Source: Mesorhizobium sp. M9A.F.Ca.ET.002.03.1.2
GTDB taxonomy: Bacteria > Pseudomonadota > Alphaproteobacteria > Rhizobiales > Rhizobiaceae
Assembly (NCBI RefSeq): GCF_003952365.1
Contig: NZ_CP034443.1
Span: forward strand, 1,729,001-1,793,000
Length of the DNA stretch: 64,000 nt
Reading direction: 5' to 3'
This document shows positions 53,343 to 61,761 of the stretch, piece after piece. The notes beneath the pieces were generated by a model. The model had not been told where the DNA came from and made no database searches. It saw nothing but the letters and a program-made list of their open reading frames with translations. Both the position numbers and the translations under genes were made by a program. Each line of letters begins with the position of its first letter. Within the stretch, counting starts at the first letter, position 1.

Positions 53343-54044
53343 TCAGTTGCCGGCGGTTGTGGCGTTGATCTCCCACCCGTCCACCCAGAGTTGCCGCAGA
53401 TCATCGCCTTCGCCCTTGAACCGTAGGCCTGTCGGCTGGCAGTCATCGATGCGGTCGCTGCGGAAATTACGGATGGCCTGGCGGAGTTCGCACCAGGCGA
53501 CGATGTTGGCGGTTTCGGCATAGTAGATGAGGGCGATCGGGCGGATGATGCGTTCGGTCGCCCGGCCCGCTTCATCGCGATAGGAGAGGCCGAGCTTTTC
53601 CTCGTCGCGGATGGCGCGGCGCACCAGCGCGAGATCGACCGCCGAGGCCGAAGGTGCTGCGAATCCCCAGGCATGCAGGGCGTTGGCGTCGAGCGTCTGG
53701 CGCAAGGGCGGCGGCACCGCGCCGGCGATCTTGGCGCCGACGCGTTTTGCGGCCTGCTTGAGCTCGTCGTCGCCGGTGCGTTCGAGCAGCGCCAGCGACA
53801 GAACGATCGCTTCCATCTCCTCGATGGAAAACATCAGCGGCGGCAGATCGAAACCGGGACGCAAAATGTAGCCGATGCCGCGCCCGCCCTCGATCGGCAC
53901 GCGCATCGCCTGCAGGGCCGAAATGTCGCGATAGACCGAGCGCACTGTCACTTCCAGGCGTTCGGCGATCGTAGCCGCCGTCACCGGCTTCCGGGCGAGC
54001 CGCAGGATCTGAATGATCTCGAACAGGCGCGAAGCCTTGCGCAT
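53343..54044 (-). CDS. YafY-type (HTH_11 plus WYL) regulator
   Basis: 233 residues from the ATG at 54044. N-terminal winged helix (RLFEIIQILRLARKPVTAATI, VTVRSVYRDISAL) and C-terminal WYL domain (LGLSYRDEAGRATERIIRPI, IYYAETANIVAWCELRQAIR, FRSDRI). WYL proteins bind small ligands or nucleic acids. It is divergent from a LysE-type exporter with strong palindromes between them, so it likely controls itself and the exporter. Confidence 0.92.
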   Translation of the reverse strand: MRKASRLFEIIQILRLARKPVTAATIAERLEVTVRSVYRDISALQAMRVPIEGGRGIGYILRPGFDLPPLMFSIEEMEAIVLSLALLERTGDDELKQAAKRVGAKIAGAVPPPLRQTLDANALHAWGFAAPSASAVDLALVRRAIRDEEKLGLSYRDEAGRATERIIRPIALIYYAETANIVAWCELRQAIRNFRSDRIDDCQPTGLRFKGEGDDLRQLWVDGWEINATTAGN

Positions 54045-54064
54045 TTCCTCACCCGGCTGAAACG

Positions 54065-54107
54065 CAACTGACACATCCCCGTCAGTTGGAGCGTTCTATA
54101 GGAACGC
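54065..54107. promoter_or_regulatory. Twin palindromes, probable YafY-type operator
   Basis: CAACTGAC (54065-54072) and GTCAGTTG (54081-54088) are perfect eight-base arms with an eight-base spacer. GCGTTC/GAACGC (54091-54107) is a second perfect palindrome. A third copy of CAACTGAC lies at 54163-54170, touching the exporter start codon. Confidence 0.65.
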
Positions 54108-54171
54108 CCATCGGTTTGAAAATCAACGGAGTCCTCCGGGATTTGGCCGCATGAGGCTCCACGCAACTGAC

Positions 54172-54807
54172 ATGAGCTATACGGAAAATCTCTGGCTGTT
54201 CTTCGTCCTGCTATTCGGCATCATCGTCGTCCCCGGCATGGACATGCTGTTTGTGCTGGCCAACGCGCTGACCGGCGGACGCGACCGAGGCCTTGCCGCG
54301 ACTGGCGGTATCATGCTTGGGGGCGTGGCGCATACGCTCAACGGGGCGATCGGCGTCGGCCTGCTGATGCATTTCGTGCCGATCCTGTTCAAGCCGCTGC
54401 TGATCGCCGGCGCCACCTACATGGCCTATATCGGCATCACGCTGATGCGCAGCTCGATCACCGTCGGCCATGATGGGCCGGCCGGCAGCCGCACTGCCTG
54501 GACAGCCTTTCGCCAGGGGTTGGTCACCTGTCTGATCAACCCGAAGGCCTATCTCTTCGTGATTGCCGTCTATCCGCAGTTCCTGAAGCCGGCTTACGGA
54601 CCGATCTGGATGCAGGCGACCGTCATGGGGCTGCTGACGGTCGCTACGCAGGCAGCGATCTATGGCGGGCTCGCCATCACCGCCGGGCGCAGCCGGGGGC
54701 TGCTGGTCGATAATCCCCGGGCAACCGTTCTCGCTGGACGCGCGGCCGGGCTGCTGCTGTTCGCGATCTCGGTATTCACCGCATGGGAAGGGCTGAGGGC
54801 GGCGTGA
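54172..54807 (+). CDS. LysE/RhtB family exporter
   Basis: 211 residues from the ATG at 54172. Six hydrophobic segments; the family mark PGMDMLFVLANALTGGRDRGL and the NPKAYLF motif before segment 4 are present. Members export amino acids or derivatives. Divergent from and probably controlled by the YafY-type regulator. Substrate unknown. Confidence 0.92.
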   Translation: MSYTENLWLFFVLLFGIIVVPGMDMLFVLANALTGGRDRGLAATGGIMLGGVAHTLNGAIGVGLLMHFVPILFKPLLIAGATYMAYIGITLMRSSITVGHDGPAGSRTAWTAFRQGLVTCLINPKAYLFVIAVYPQFLKPAYGPIWMQATVMGLLTVATQAAIYGGLAITAGRSRGLLVDNPRATVLAGRAAGLLLFAISVFTAWEGLRAA

Positions 54808-54905
54808 CCCTTACCAAGGGCCACGCCGCGTTTCTTCCGGCACCCCATCCGTCTCGCCGCGCCGCGCCGATCCCTTTTCTCCCACGAGAGGAGAAGGCGA
54901 AGTCC

Positions 54906-55997
54906 TCAGGCGGCTCCCGGGCGGCTGGCGATCATGGCGCGCCGCGCTGACCGGCGCCGCTCGACCGCGTCGGCAAGGCCGTGCAGCACCGCCTCGGTGG
55001 TCGCCCAGTCGATGCAGCCGTCGGTGATGCTCTGGCCATAGACGAGCGGCCTGCCCGGCACGACGTCCTGCCGGCCGGCGACGAGGTTGCTCTCGATCAT
55101 CACACCGATGATGCGCTCGCCGCCTGCCGCGACCTGGCCCGCCACCTCAGCCGCCACCGCCGGCTGGTTCTCCGGCTTCTTGTTGCTGTTGGCATGGCTG
55201 ACGTCGATCATCAGCCGGGGCGCGACACCGATCCGGCCGAGTTCCGCGCAGGCCGTGGCGACGCTTGCCGCGTCATAATTGGGCTGAATGCCGCCGCGCA
55301 AGATGACGTGGCAGTCCTCGTTGCCGGTGGTCGTCGCGATGGCGCTGCGTCCGCCCTTCGTCACCGCCATGAAATGATGCGGCTGGGCGGCGGATTTCAC
55401 CGCCTCGGCGGCAATCCGCAAATTGCCGTCGGTGCCGTTCTTGAAGCCGACCGGGCAGGACAGGCCGGATGCGAGTTCGCGATGGATCTGGCTCTCGGTC
55501 GTGCGCGCCCCGATCGCGCCCCAGGCGACCAGGTCGGCAATGTATTGCGGGGTGGCCATATCGAGGAATTCGGTCGCCGCCGGCAGGCCGAGATTGTTAA
55601 CGGCGGAGAGCACGTTGCGGGCCAGCCTCAGCCCCTTGTCGATGTTGAAGCTGCCGTCGAGGTCGGGATCGTTGATGAGGCCCTTCCAGCCGACCGTCGT
55701 GCGCGGCTTCTCGAAATAAACGCGCATGACGACCTCGAGCCGGTCCGCCAGGGCCTCGCGCAGCGCCGCCAGACGGCTGGCGTAGTCCACGGCGGCAACC
55801 GGATCGTGGATGGAACAAGGGCCGACGATGACTACAAGTCGATCGTCAGTCCCCGTCAGGATGGAATGGATGGCGTTGCGTGACGTAGCAACGGTGCGCG
55901 TCGCCGTCAGTGTGCGCGGAATCTCCCGCATCACCTGGTCCGGCGTGCTCAGTTCCTTGAGTTCGGTGACCCGAAGATCATCTGTGGTGGTCAACAC
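54906..55997 (-). CDS. aroG: 3-deoxy-7-phosphoheptulonate synthase (type I DAHP synthase)
   Basis: 363 residues. First step of aromatic amino acid synthesis: PEP plus erythrose 4-phosphate. Type I AroFGH layout: VVIVGPCSIHDP, MRVYFEKPRTTVGWKG (PEP and metal region), GLPAATEFLD, ARTTESQIHREL, GFKNGTDGNL, MIDVSHANSNKKP and QSITDGCIDW. The conserved N-terminal segment for feedback inhibition is present. Upstream lies a leader peptide with Tyr-Trp-Tyr-Phe and an intrinsic terminator, so expression is probably attenuated by aromatic amino acids. Confidence 0.97.
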   Translation of the reverse strand: MLTTTDDLRVTELKELSTPDQVMREIPRTLTATRTVATSRNAIHSILTGTDDRLVVIVGPCSIHDPVAAVDYASRLAALREALADRLEVVMRVYFEKPRTTVGWKGLINDPDLDGSFNIDKGLRLARNVLSAVNNLGLPAATEFLDMATPQYIADLVAWGAIGARTTESQIHRELASGLSCPVGFKNGTDGNLRIAAEAVKSAAQPHHFMAVTKGGRSAIATTTGNEDCHVILRGGIQPNYDAASVATACAELGRIGVAPRLMIDVSHANSNKKPENQPAVAAEVAGQVAAGGERIIGVMIESNLVAGRQDVVPGRPLVYGQSITDGCIDWATTEAVLHGLADAVERRRSARRAMIASRPGAA

Positions 55998-56036
55998 GGC
56001 TTTCTGCTCCTGGTTGGGAGACCTGCCGGCTGAAAC

Positions 56037-56061
56037 AAAAAAGCCGCCAGGTCTGGCGGCT
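56037..56061 (-). terminator. Attenuator terminator in the aroG leader
   Basis: On the minus strand AGCCGCCAG pairs with CTGGCGGCT and is followed by six T residues, 25 bases after the leader-peptide stop and about 40 bases before the aroG ATG. Its 5' arm (GCCGCCAG) can instead pair with CTGGCGGC inside the leader peptide codons 18-20, the expected antiterminator. Confidence 0.85.
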
Positions 56062-56085
56062 GTTCGGATTTTGATGCTGCAATCT

Positions 56086-56166
56086 TCAGATCGAGCGCAA
56101 TCCTCCCGCCGCCAGCGAGCTGCTAAAGTACCAATACGTGGCGGTCAGGTTGATCATGCGGCTCAT
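56086..56166 (-). CDS. aroG leader peptide with Tyr-Trp-Tyr-Phe
   Basis: 26 residues: MSRMINLTATYWYFSSSLAA followed by GGLRSI. Codons 11-14 are TAT TGG TAC TTT, so the peptide tests charging of tRNA-Tyr, tRNA-Trp and tRNA-Phe together. Upstream CCGCCA (codons 8-10) can pair with TGGCGG (codons 18-20), which can otherwise pair with the terminator's 5' arm: the 1:2, 2:3, 3:4 scheme of classical attenuation. Stalling at the aromatic codons would free segment 2 to form the antiterminator and allow aroG transcription. No strong ribosome-binding site is seen. Confidence 0.85.
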   Translation of the reverse strand: MSRMINLTATYWYFSSSLAAGGLRSI

Positions 56167-56206
56167 ATAATCGAAGCCGGGGCGCTTGTCACGTGCTTGA
56201 TTGGGC

Positions 56207-56821
56207 CTACCAGCGCGGATCAGGCCATTCGACGTTGTCCCACTCCAAAAGGTCTCCAGGTGACAGAAGATTCTTCTCGCCGCGTTGAAGGCGGTATGTG
56301 TAGAGGGTTTCGTACATGGTTCGAAACTGGACAGTAGGTCCAGAAAATGCCGCCTTCGCTCAGCTTTTGACCATGAGCAGAAAATCGCGGTACGGCTCCA
56401 GAGACCATCGAAAACATTGCGGTATGCTGGATCCAGCCGCTGCCAATGCGCAACTGCTTCAGCGCCAAGCGCTGCGAAATCCTCCTTGAGAGCCTCCGGC
56501 CTGGGTTTTAGCGGTGTGTTCGAGATACGCCAGCGATACCCTCAGCATCCTTTGCTGAAGAAGAATAACGGGCCACAGCGCCTGGACACCATAACGGATG
56601 CCCATTTCCTCATGATCTGGGGGCGGCTGCAGAATCTCGCATTGGCGTTCGTAGGCCTTCCGGACATCGTAGGCTAGATTTAGGAACAGGCCTTCTCTGT
56701 CCTTAATGAGCGGCGATCGCTCATTGATGTCATGCACGACCGTGTGTAGCCATCGAAGAGACGTGTAGTCGCCGATCAGAAGAATGCCAGCGTGGTTTTT
56801 CAGCAATTGATATGAAAGCAA
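56207..56821 (-). pseudogene. DUF6904 gene broken by two frameshifts
   Basis: Three minus-strand frames in order form one protein. The first begins at a TTG with GGAGG seven bases upstream and reads LSYQLLKNHAGILLIGDYTS to LAYLEHTA. The second reads EALKEDFAALGAEAVAHWQR to FLDLLSSFEP. The third reads MYETLYTYRLQRGEKNLLSP to EWPDPRW and a stop. About 205 residues if repaired, matching DUF6904 as I know it. Function unknown; now inactive unless the sequence is in error. Confidence 0.8.
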
Positions 56822-56878
56822 ATGCACTCCTCCTTGCCTCTAGTCGTTTTCGAGGTTCGACATGCTGAGCCGGGCGGT

Positions 56879-57301
56879 TCACGCAGTCCAGGGATCGAAG
56901 AGTTCAAATCCAAAGCCTTCGAAATCCTTCATATTGCGCGTTGCCAAGGTGAGCTGCCGCGCAATCGCGGTGGCTGCGATCAGGCCGTCCATTGACGACA
57001 GACCGCGACCCCGGCGCTTCGCAAGGCCCATCAGGTCGCCCCAAGCCAAGGCAACCGGTTCGTCCACCGGAAGAACCCTCTGCTCGAAGCGCTGCGGCAG
57101 ATCCTGAGCTAGCCATTCGGCCAGTGCCTCGCGTTTCCGGCCCTCATCCATGAGGGCGACGCCACGCCGGATCTCGGCGATTGACACGACGCTGATGAAT
57201 GAGCGGTCCTCATCAAGCCCGTCCAGCCAGTCCAGAACGCGTGCGTCCGGCGCCGGCCTTGTCACCTCGGACAGGACATTCGTATCGAGCAGTAGCCTCA
57301 C
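56879..57301 (-). CDS. vapC: VapC-type PIN domain toxin
   Basis: 140 residues, GTG start. PIN ribonuclease acidic residues are all visible: LLLDTNVLSE, SIAEIRRG, SSMDGLIAATA and TRNMKDFEGFG. VapC toxins cut tRNA or rRNA unless held by their antitoxin. Its start overlaps the antitoxin stop by four bases (GTGA), the usual coupling. Confidence 0.94.
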   Translation of the reverse strand: MRLLLDTNVLSEVTRPAPDARVLDWLDGLDEDRSFISVVSIAEIRRGVALMDEGRKREALAEWLAQDLPQRFEQRVLPVDEPVALAWGDLMGLAKRRGRGLSSMDGLIAATAIARQLTLATRNMKDFEGFGFELFDPWTA

Positions 57302-57582
57302 AGCGGCAGATCACGCGGTTCGTCGCGCTGACGCTCAAGGTTGAGATCGGCGCCGCGCAGCGGCGACTCCATCAGGAACTCCGCAAGCGTACCCTTGCGC
57401 GCGGTCTTGCGCTGCCATTCCTCGGCCGAGACGACAACCACGCTTGGTTTGCCGTTTCTGGTGATCGTCTGCGGCGAAGACTGCGCGCGCTCGATAACCT
57501 CCGAGAGCCGGGCTTTTGCCCCGGCGACCGTCCAGTTGGTACCCTCTTTAGGCGCAGACTGCATCTCAGCTTCCATGACCAT
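57298..57582 (-). CDS. vapB: Phd/YefM-type antitoxin
   Basis: 94 residues from the ATG at 57582 (alternatives at 57576 and 57564). The Phd-like fold is seen in WTVAGAKARLSEVIERAQ and ITRNGKPSVVVVSAEEWQR, followed by a flexible acidic/basic tail that wraps the toxin. Partner of the VapC gene downstream. No ribosome-binding site is evident; a direct repeat directly precedes it. Confidence 0.9.
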   Translation of the reverse strand: MVMEAEMQSAPKEGTNWTVAGAKARLSEVIERAQSSPQTITRNGKPSVVVVSAEEWQRKTARKGTLAEFLMESPLRGADLNLERQRDEPRDLPL

Positions 57583-57584
57583 TC

Positions 57585-57602
57585 TGACTATCTTGACTAT
57601 AT
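57585..57602. promoter_or_regulatory. Direct repeat before vapB, possible autoregulatory site
   Basis: TGACTATCT and TGACTATAT are adjacent nine-base copies two bases upstream of the antitoxin start. Toxin-antitoxin complexes commonly bind such repeats over their own promoter. Confidence 0.45.
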
Positions 57603-57756
57603 GGGAATGGCGATGTGGCGGCAACAGGGAAGGAGAGGGGCTTTCAGAGCCTGGATACTTTGGTCCGGAACCGTTCACGCCGGCACTGATATTTTCGGGT
57701 CTTCTCGGCCGACGCATGGCCGAGCTGTTTCTGGACGAGAGGCTGCTCCGTCGATC

Positions 57757-58551
57757 CTACTCTGGCGACGATCCGGCGATGTTCTGGTCATAGTCGACCA
57801 GCGATCCCGTCATGACGCCGGATTGCGGGCTGATCATATAGCTGATCAGCCGGGCAAGCTGGTCCGGCTTCACCAATTGGCCCATCGGCTGCGCAGCCTC
57901 GGCCTTTTCCAGCCAGTCGTCTGGCGCGTCGTGCCATTTCTTCTGCACGATCGCTTCGCCCTCGGAGTCCATCCAGCCGGGCAGCACCGCGTTGCAGCGG
58001 ATGCGATTGCCGCGATAGGCATTGGCGACATTCTTGGTCAGCGTCATCAGCGCGCCCTTGCTCGACGAATAGGGAGTCAGGAAGGACTGGCCGCAATGCG
58101 CCGACATCGAGAGCACGTTGACGATCGAGCCGGGCGCCTTGCGGGCGAGCAGATGCGCCACCACGCCCTGCATCAGGAAGAAGGGGCCGCGCACATTGGT
58201 CGCAAAGATCGTGTCGAAAAGCTCTTCGCTTGTCTCGACCAGCGAACCGCGCGCCGAGGTGGCGGCGGCGTTGACCAGCGCGTTGACGGCGCCGAAATGG
58301 GCGATCGCCGTCTCGACGGCCCGCTTGCAATCGGCCACCTCTGAGACATCGGCGCTGATGAAGATGGCGTCGACGCCGTTTTTCTTCAGCGCGGCGACGG
58401 CCTTGTCGCCCTTTTCCTGCGAGCGGCCGACCAGCGCCAGCGCCCGGCAGCCCTCATCGGCCAGCGCCTCGGCAACGGCGAAGCCGATGCCTTGCGCGCC
58501 GCCTGTGACGATGGCGCATGTTTCTGAATTGCGATCGGCTGAACCGTTCAT
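57757..58551 (-). CDS. Short-chain dehydrogenase/reductase in the inositol operon
   Basis: 264 residues. TGGAQGIGFAVAEAL cofactor loop, VNAAAT strand, YSSSKGAL catalytic Tyr/Lys, and terminal MTGSLVDYDQNI. It starts 26 bases after iolG on the same strand, so it is probably the last gene of the ABC importer-iolG operon. It may oxidise or reduce an inositol isomer or keto-inositol; the precise reaction is unknown. Confidence 0.9.
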   Translation of the reverse strand: MNGSADRNSETCAIVTGGAQGIGFAVAEALADEGCRALALVGRSQEKGDKAVAALKKNGVDAIFISADVSEVADCKRAVETAIAHFGAVNALVNAAATSARGSLVETSEELFDTIFATNVRGPFFLMQGVVAHLLARKAPGSIVNVLSMSAHCGQSFLTPYSSSKGALMTLTKNVANAYRGNRIRCNAVLPGWMDSEGEAIVQKKWHDAPDDWLEKAEAAQPMGQLVKPDQLARLISYMISPQSGVMTGSLVDYDQNIAGSSPE

Positions 58552-58577
58552 CGCCTTGCTCCTGTGATTGGTGTTGC

Positions 58578-59573
58578 TCAGCTGTCGAGGCGGACGGTCT
58601 TGCCTTCGCTGGCCGATTTCAGCGCCGCGTCCGCCAGCCTCAGCGCGACGAGCCCGTCCTTGCCGCTCGGCGCCGCCTTCTTGCCTGACGTCGCCGCTGC
58701 GATGAAGGCGGCGATCTCGTTGGCATAGGCATCGAGATAGCGGGTCATGAAGAAGTCGTGCAGCGGCGGGCGCGTATAGCCCTTCTCATTGGCCAATTCG
58801 ATCGACACCGGCCGCTGGTTCTCGGCCGATATCATGCCTTTCGAGCCATGCACTTCGATGCGCTGGTCGTAGCCATAGGTGGCTCGCCGCGAATTGGAGA
58901 TAACGCACTGCTTGCCGGAAGCGGTTTCGAGGATGACGCTGACGCTGTCGAAATCGCCGGCCTCGCCAATCTTCTTGTCGACCAGCACCGAGGCATGGGC
59001 GCTGACGGCCACCGGCTCCTCGCCGAGCAGGAAGCGCGCCATGTCGAAATCATGGATGGTCATGTCGCGGAAGATGCCGCCCGAGCGGCCGATATAGTCG
59101 AGCGGCGGCGGGCCGGGATCGCGCGACGTGATGGTCACCATCTCGACCGTGCCGATGGCGCCGTCGTCGATCGCCTTGCGCACGGCGGCGAAATGCGGAT
59201 CGAAGCGGCGGTTGAAGCCGACCATCAAAGTGGCGCCGGCCTTGTCGACCACGGCCAGGCATCTTTCCACCCTGCCGGCGTCCAGGTCGATCGGCTTCTC
59301 GCAGAAGATCGCCTTGCCGGCCTTGGCGAACCGCTCGATCAGATCGGCATGGGTGTCGGTCGGCGTGCAGATGATGACCGCGTCGATATCCCCGGCTTTT
59401 TCGATGGCCTCGATGGTGCGCACGTCGGCGCCATAGGCCGACGCCAGCTCGGTCGCCGCCTTCTCGAAGGCGTCCGCCACGGCGACCAATTTGGCCTGCG
59501 GATTGGAGCCGACCGCGCGGGCGTGGACTTTGCCGATACGGCCGGCACCGAGGAGGGCGAAGCGGAGAGGCAT
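58578..59573 (-). CDS. iolG: Inositol 2-dehydrogenase IolG
   Basis: 331 residues, typical length. FALLGAGRIGKVHARAVG (NAD loop), IFCEKPIDLDAGRVERCL (EKP with catalytic Lys), MVGFNRRFDPHFAAVRKAI, and IHDFDMARFLLGEEP with catalytic Asp/His. Oxidises myo-inositol to 2-keto-myo-inositol, the substrate of IolE. It follows the ABC ATPase by 130 bases, which supports myo-inositol as the imported solute. Confidence 0.94.
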   Translation of the reverse strand: MPLRFALLGAGRIGKVHARAVGSNPQAKLVAVADAFEKAATELASAYGADVRTIEAIEKAGDIDAVIICTPTDTHADLIERFAKAGKAIFCEKPIDLDAGRVERCLAVVDKAGATLMVGFNRRFDPHFAAVRKAIDDGAIGTVEMVTITSRDPGPPPLDYIGRSGGIFRDMTIHDFDMARFLLGEEPVAVSAHASVLVDKKIGEAGDFDSVSVILETASGKQCVISNSRRATYGYDQRIEVHGSKGMISAENQRPVSIELANEKGYTRPPLHDFFMTRYLDAYANEIAAFIAAATSGKKAAPSGKDGLVALRLADAALKSASEGKTVRLDS

Positions 59574-59703
59574 AGGAGTTTCCTTTGAGGATGGTTCGAA
59601 ATGGAAGTGTCTGCGCGCCGGCCTGTCAAGCCGAGAGGCACGGGGATTGTCTTATCGTGGCAGAGCGGCGACGGACCGACAGCCCGCCGCCGCGGCATCG
59701 ATT

Positions 59704-60471
59704 CTAGGCGGCAAGTTCCGCCTCCCCGGTCTTGGAGCCGGTGATGTAGGAGACGATGTCGTTTCCGTCGGTGTCCTGCTTGCGCAAATTGGCGACGATG
59801 CGGCCGCGCCGGAACACGACGATGCGGTCGCAAAGGTCAAACACCTGGCGCATATTATGGCTGATCAGGATCAGCGGCTCGCCATTGGCCTTCAGCGTGC
59901 GGATGATGTTCTCGACCTGCATCGTCTCTTGCACACCAAGTGCTGCCGTCGGCTCGTCCATGATGATGAGCTTGGAGGCGAAGGTCGCGGTTCTGGCGAT
60001 CGCCACGCACTGGCGCTGGCCGCCCGACATATGGCGGATGGTATTGTTGAGGTTGGGGATCTTCACCGCGGTGCGGACCAGTGCCGCCTCGGTCGCCTTG
60101 CGCATGAACTTGCGATCGAGGATCGAGAAGGGCCCGAGATTGAAAAGCACCTTCTCGCGGCCGAGAAACAGGTTCGACGGTACGTCGAGATCGTCGGCAA
60201 GCGCAAGGTTCTGGAACACGGTTTCGATGCCCGCCTCGCGCGCCGCGATCGGGCCGGAGAAGTTCACTTCCTGGCCGTCGAACCAGACCTTGCCGCTGGT
60301 GCGCTGCTCGACGGCGGTGATCTGGCGCACGAAGGTCGATTTGCCGGCGCCGTTGTCACCCATGATGGCGACGTGCTCGCCCTTGCGCAGTTCGAAGTTC
60401 GCGCTTTCGAGCGCATGCACGCCGCCATAATATTTGGTCAGGTTTTCGGTCTTCAGGACGATGTCTGACAT
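59704..60471 (-). CDS. ABC importer ATPase (single domain), probably inositol
   Basis: 255 residues from the ATG at 60471; the stop of the permease gene is two bases upstream. One ABC domain only: Walker A GDNGAGKST, signature MSGGQRQ, Walker B LIIMDEPTAA, switch His ILISHN. Single-domain ATPases are seen in FrcA-like rhizobial importers, unlike the double-domain one at 39400. Near iolG, a myo-inositol role (IatA-like) is likely. Confidence 0.93.
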   Translation of the reverse strand: MSDIVLKTENLTKYYGGVHALESANFELRKGEHVAIMGDNGAGKSTFVRQITAVEQRTSGKVWFDGQEVNFSGPIAAREAGIETVFQNLALADDLDVPSNLFLGREKVLFNLGPFSILDRKFMRKATEAALVRTAVKIPNLNNTIRHMSGGQRQCVAIARTATFASKLIIMDEPTAALGVQETMQVENIIRTLKANGEPLILISHNMRQVFDLCDRIVVFRRGRIVANLRKQDTDGNDIVSYITGSKTGEAELAA

Positions 60472-60473
60472 GA

Positions 60474-61550
60474 TCAAGCCCTCATTGCCCGCAGGCGCTG
60501 GCGCCACTGGTCGAGAACGACTGCGCCGATGATGATCACGCCCTTGACCATCTCCTGGTAGTAGGCGTCGAGGCGCAGGAAGGTGAAGCCGGAGATGATG
60601 ACGCCGAAGATCAGCGCACCGATCACCGTTCCGATGATCGAGCCGCGGCCGCCCGACAGCGAGACGCCGCCGATGACCGCCATGGCGATCGCGTCCAGTT
60701 CGTACATCACACCCATGCCGGCCTGAGCGGTGAGGTTCTTGGAGCTCAGCACCACGGCGGCGAGTGAGGCGAGGATGCCGGCAATGACGAAGACGAGGAT
60801 CTTGTGGTTCTGGACATTTATGCCGGACATGCGGGCGGCATCCTCATTGGAGCCGATGGCATAACAGTGCTTCCCATACCGTGTGTATGTCATGATCAGC
60901 TGGAACAGCACCGCCAGCGATATGAAGATGATGACCGGCATCAGCCCCTTGCCGATTGCGGCAAAGCTTTCGGTGGGAAACGAGATCGGCTGCCCCTTGG
61001 ACCACCATTTGGCGACGCCGCGCGCGGTGACCATCATGCCGAGCGTGGCGATGAAGGGTGGAATGCGGGTGTAGGCGACCAGCGATCCGTTGATCAGGCC
61101 CGCCAGCAGGCCGCAGCCGATCGCGACGAGCACCGGCACGATCACCGGCAGGTCGGTCCAGCCCTGCGCGAGGAACATCGCCTTGGGGTTAGGGTTGCCG
61201 TTGACCGTCGCCACCTGGGCGAAACTCATGGCGATCATCGCCGTGGCGCCGACGATCGAACCCGAGGAAAGATCGATGCCGCCGGAAATGATCACCTGCG
61301 TTACGCCGATGGCGATGATGCCGACGATCGATACCTGCAGGATGATGATCTGCAGGCGCGCCTGGTTGAAGATCGTATCGACATTGGCGCGGGTGTTGAA
61401 CAGGAAGCTGTCGCCGAGAAAGATCCGGCCTATCAGCTCGAAGGCCCCGACGAGGATGATGAGCGCCAGGAAAACGTTGAACTCGGCAGGCCATGTGCGC
61501 TTCTTCGCATCATAGCTGAGACCGCCGACGCCATGGGTTGTCTGTGCCAA
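60474..61550 (-). CDS. ABC importer permease, probably inositol
   Basis: 358 residues with about ten membrane segments. Signature ISGGIDLSSGSIVGATAMI and loop GSNEDAARMSGINV match the RbsC/FrcC family. Between receptor (61762) and ATPase (59704) genes. A double hairpin repeat lies in the 211-base gap to the receptor gene, possibly lowering permease relative to receptor expression. Confidence 0.94.
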   Translation of the reverse strand: MAQTTHGVGGLSYDAKKRTWPAEFNVFLALIILVGAFELIGRIFLGDSFLFNTRANVDTIFNQARLQIIILQVSIVGIIAIGVTQVIISGGIDLSSGSIVGATAMIAMSFAQVATVNGNPNPKAMFLAQGWTDLPVIVPVLVAIGCGLLAGLINGSLVAYTRIPPFIATLGMMVTARGVAKWWSKGQPISFPTESFAAIGKGLMPVIIFISLAVLFQLIMTYTRYGKHCYAIGSNEDAARMSGINVQNHKILVFVIAGILASLAAVVLSSKNLTAQAGMGVMYELDAIAMAVIGGVSLSGGRGSIIGTVIGALIFGVIISGFTFLRLDAYYQEMVKGVIIIGAVVLDQWRQRLRAMRA

Positions 61551-61634
61551 ATCTTGCTTCCTCCGTCAGCAGTCGCCGTTCCGCCGCCTGTCTACGGCGA
61601 TGAGGGAAAGAGGAGCGGCGCCGTCCCTTGCTTT

Positions 61635-61725
61635 GAGCATCGGATTTCCCCAAAACCGGTTTCCACGTTTAGGTCCGATGCTCTTGTTTCGAGCATTGGA
61701 CCTTCTCGAAACCGGTCCGATGCTC
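61635..61725. repeat. Two tandem palindromes between receptor and permease genes
   Basis: GAGCATCGGA (61635-61644) pairs with TCCGATGCTC (61674-61683); then gagcattgga (61691-61700) pairs with TCCGATGCTC (61716-61725). Both carry internal accggt sequences. Same position in the operon as the repeat at 39301 in the other importer. Confidence 0.7.
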
Positions 61726-61761
61726 TGACGCGCCGCTCCCTATCGAAACGATCCCGCTGCC

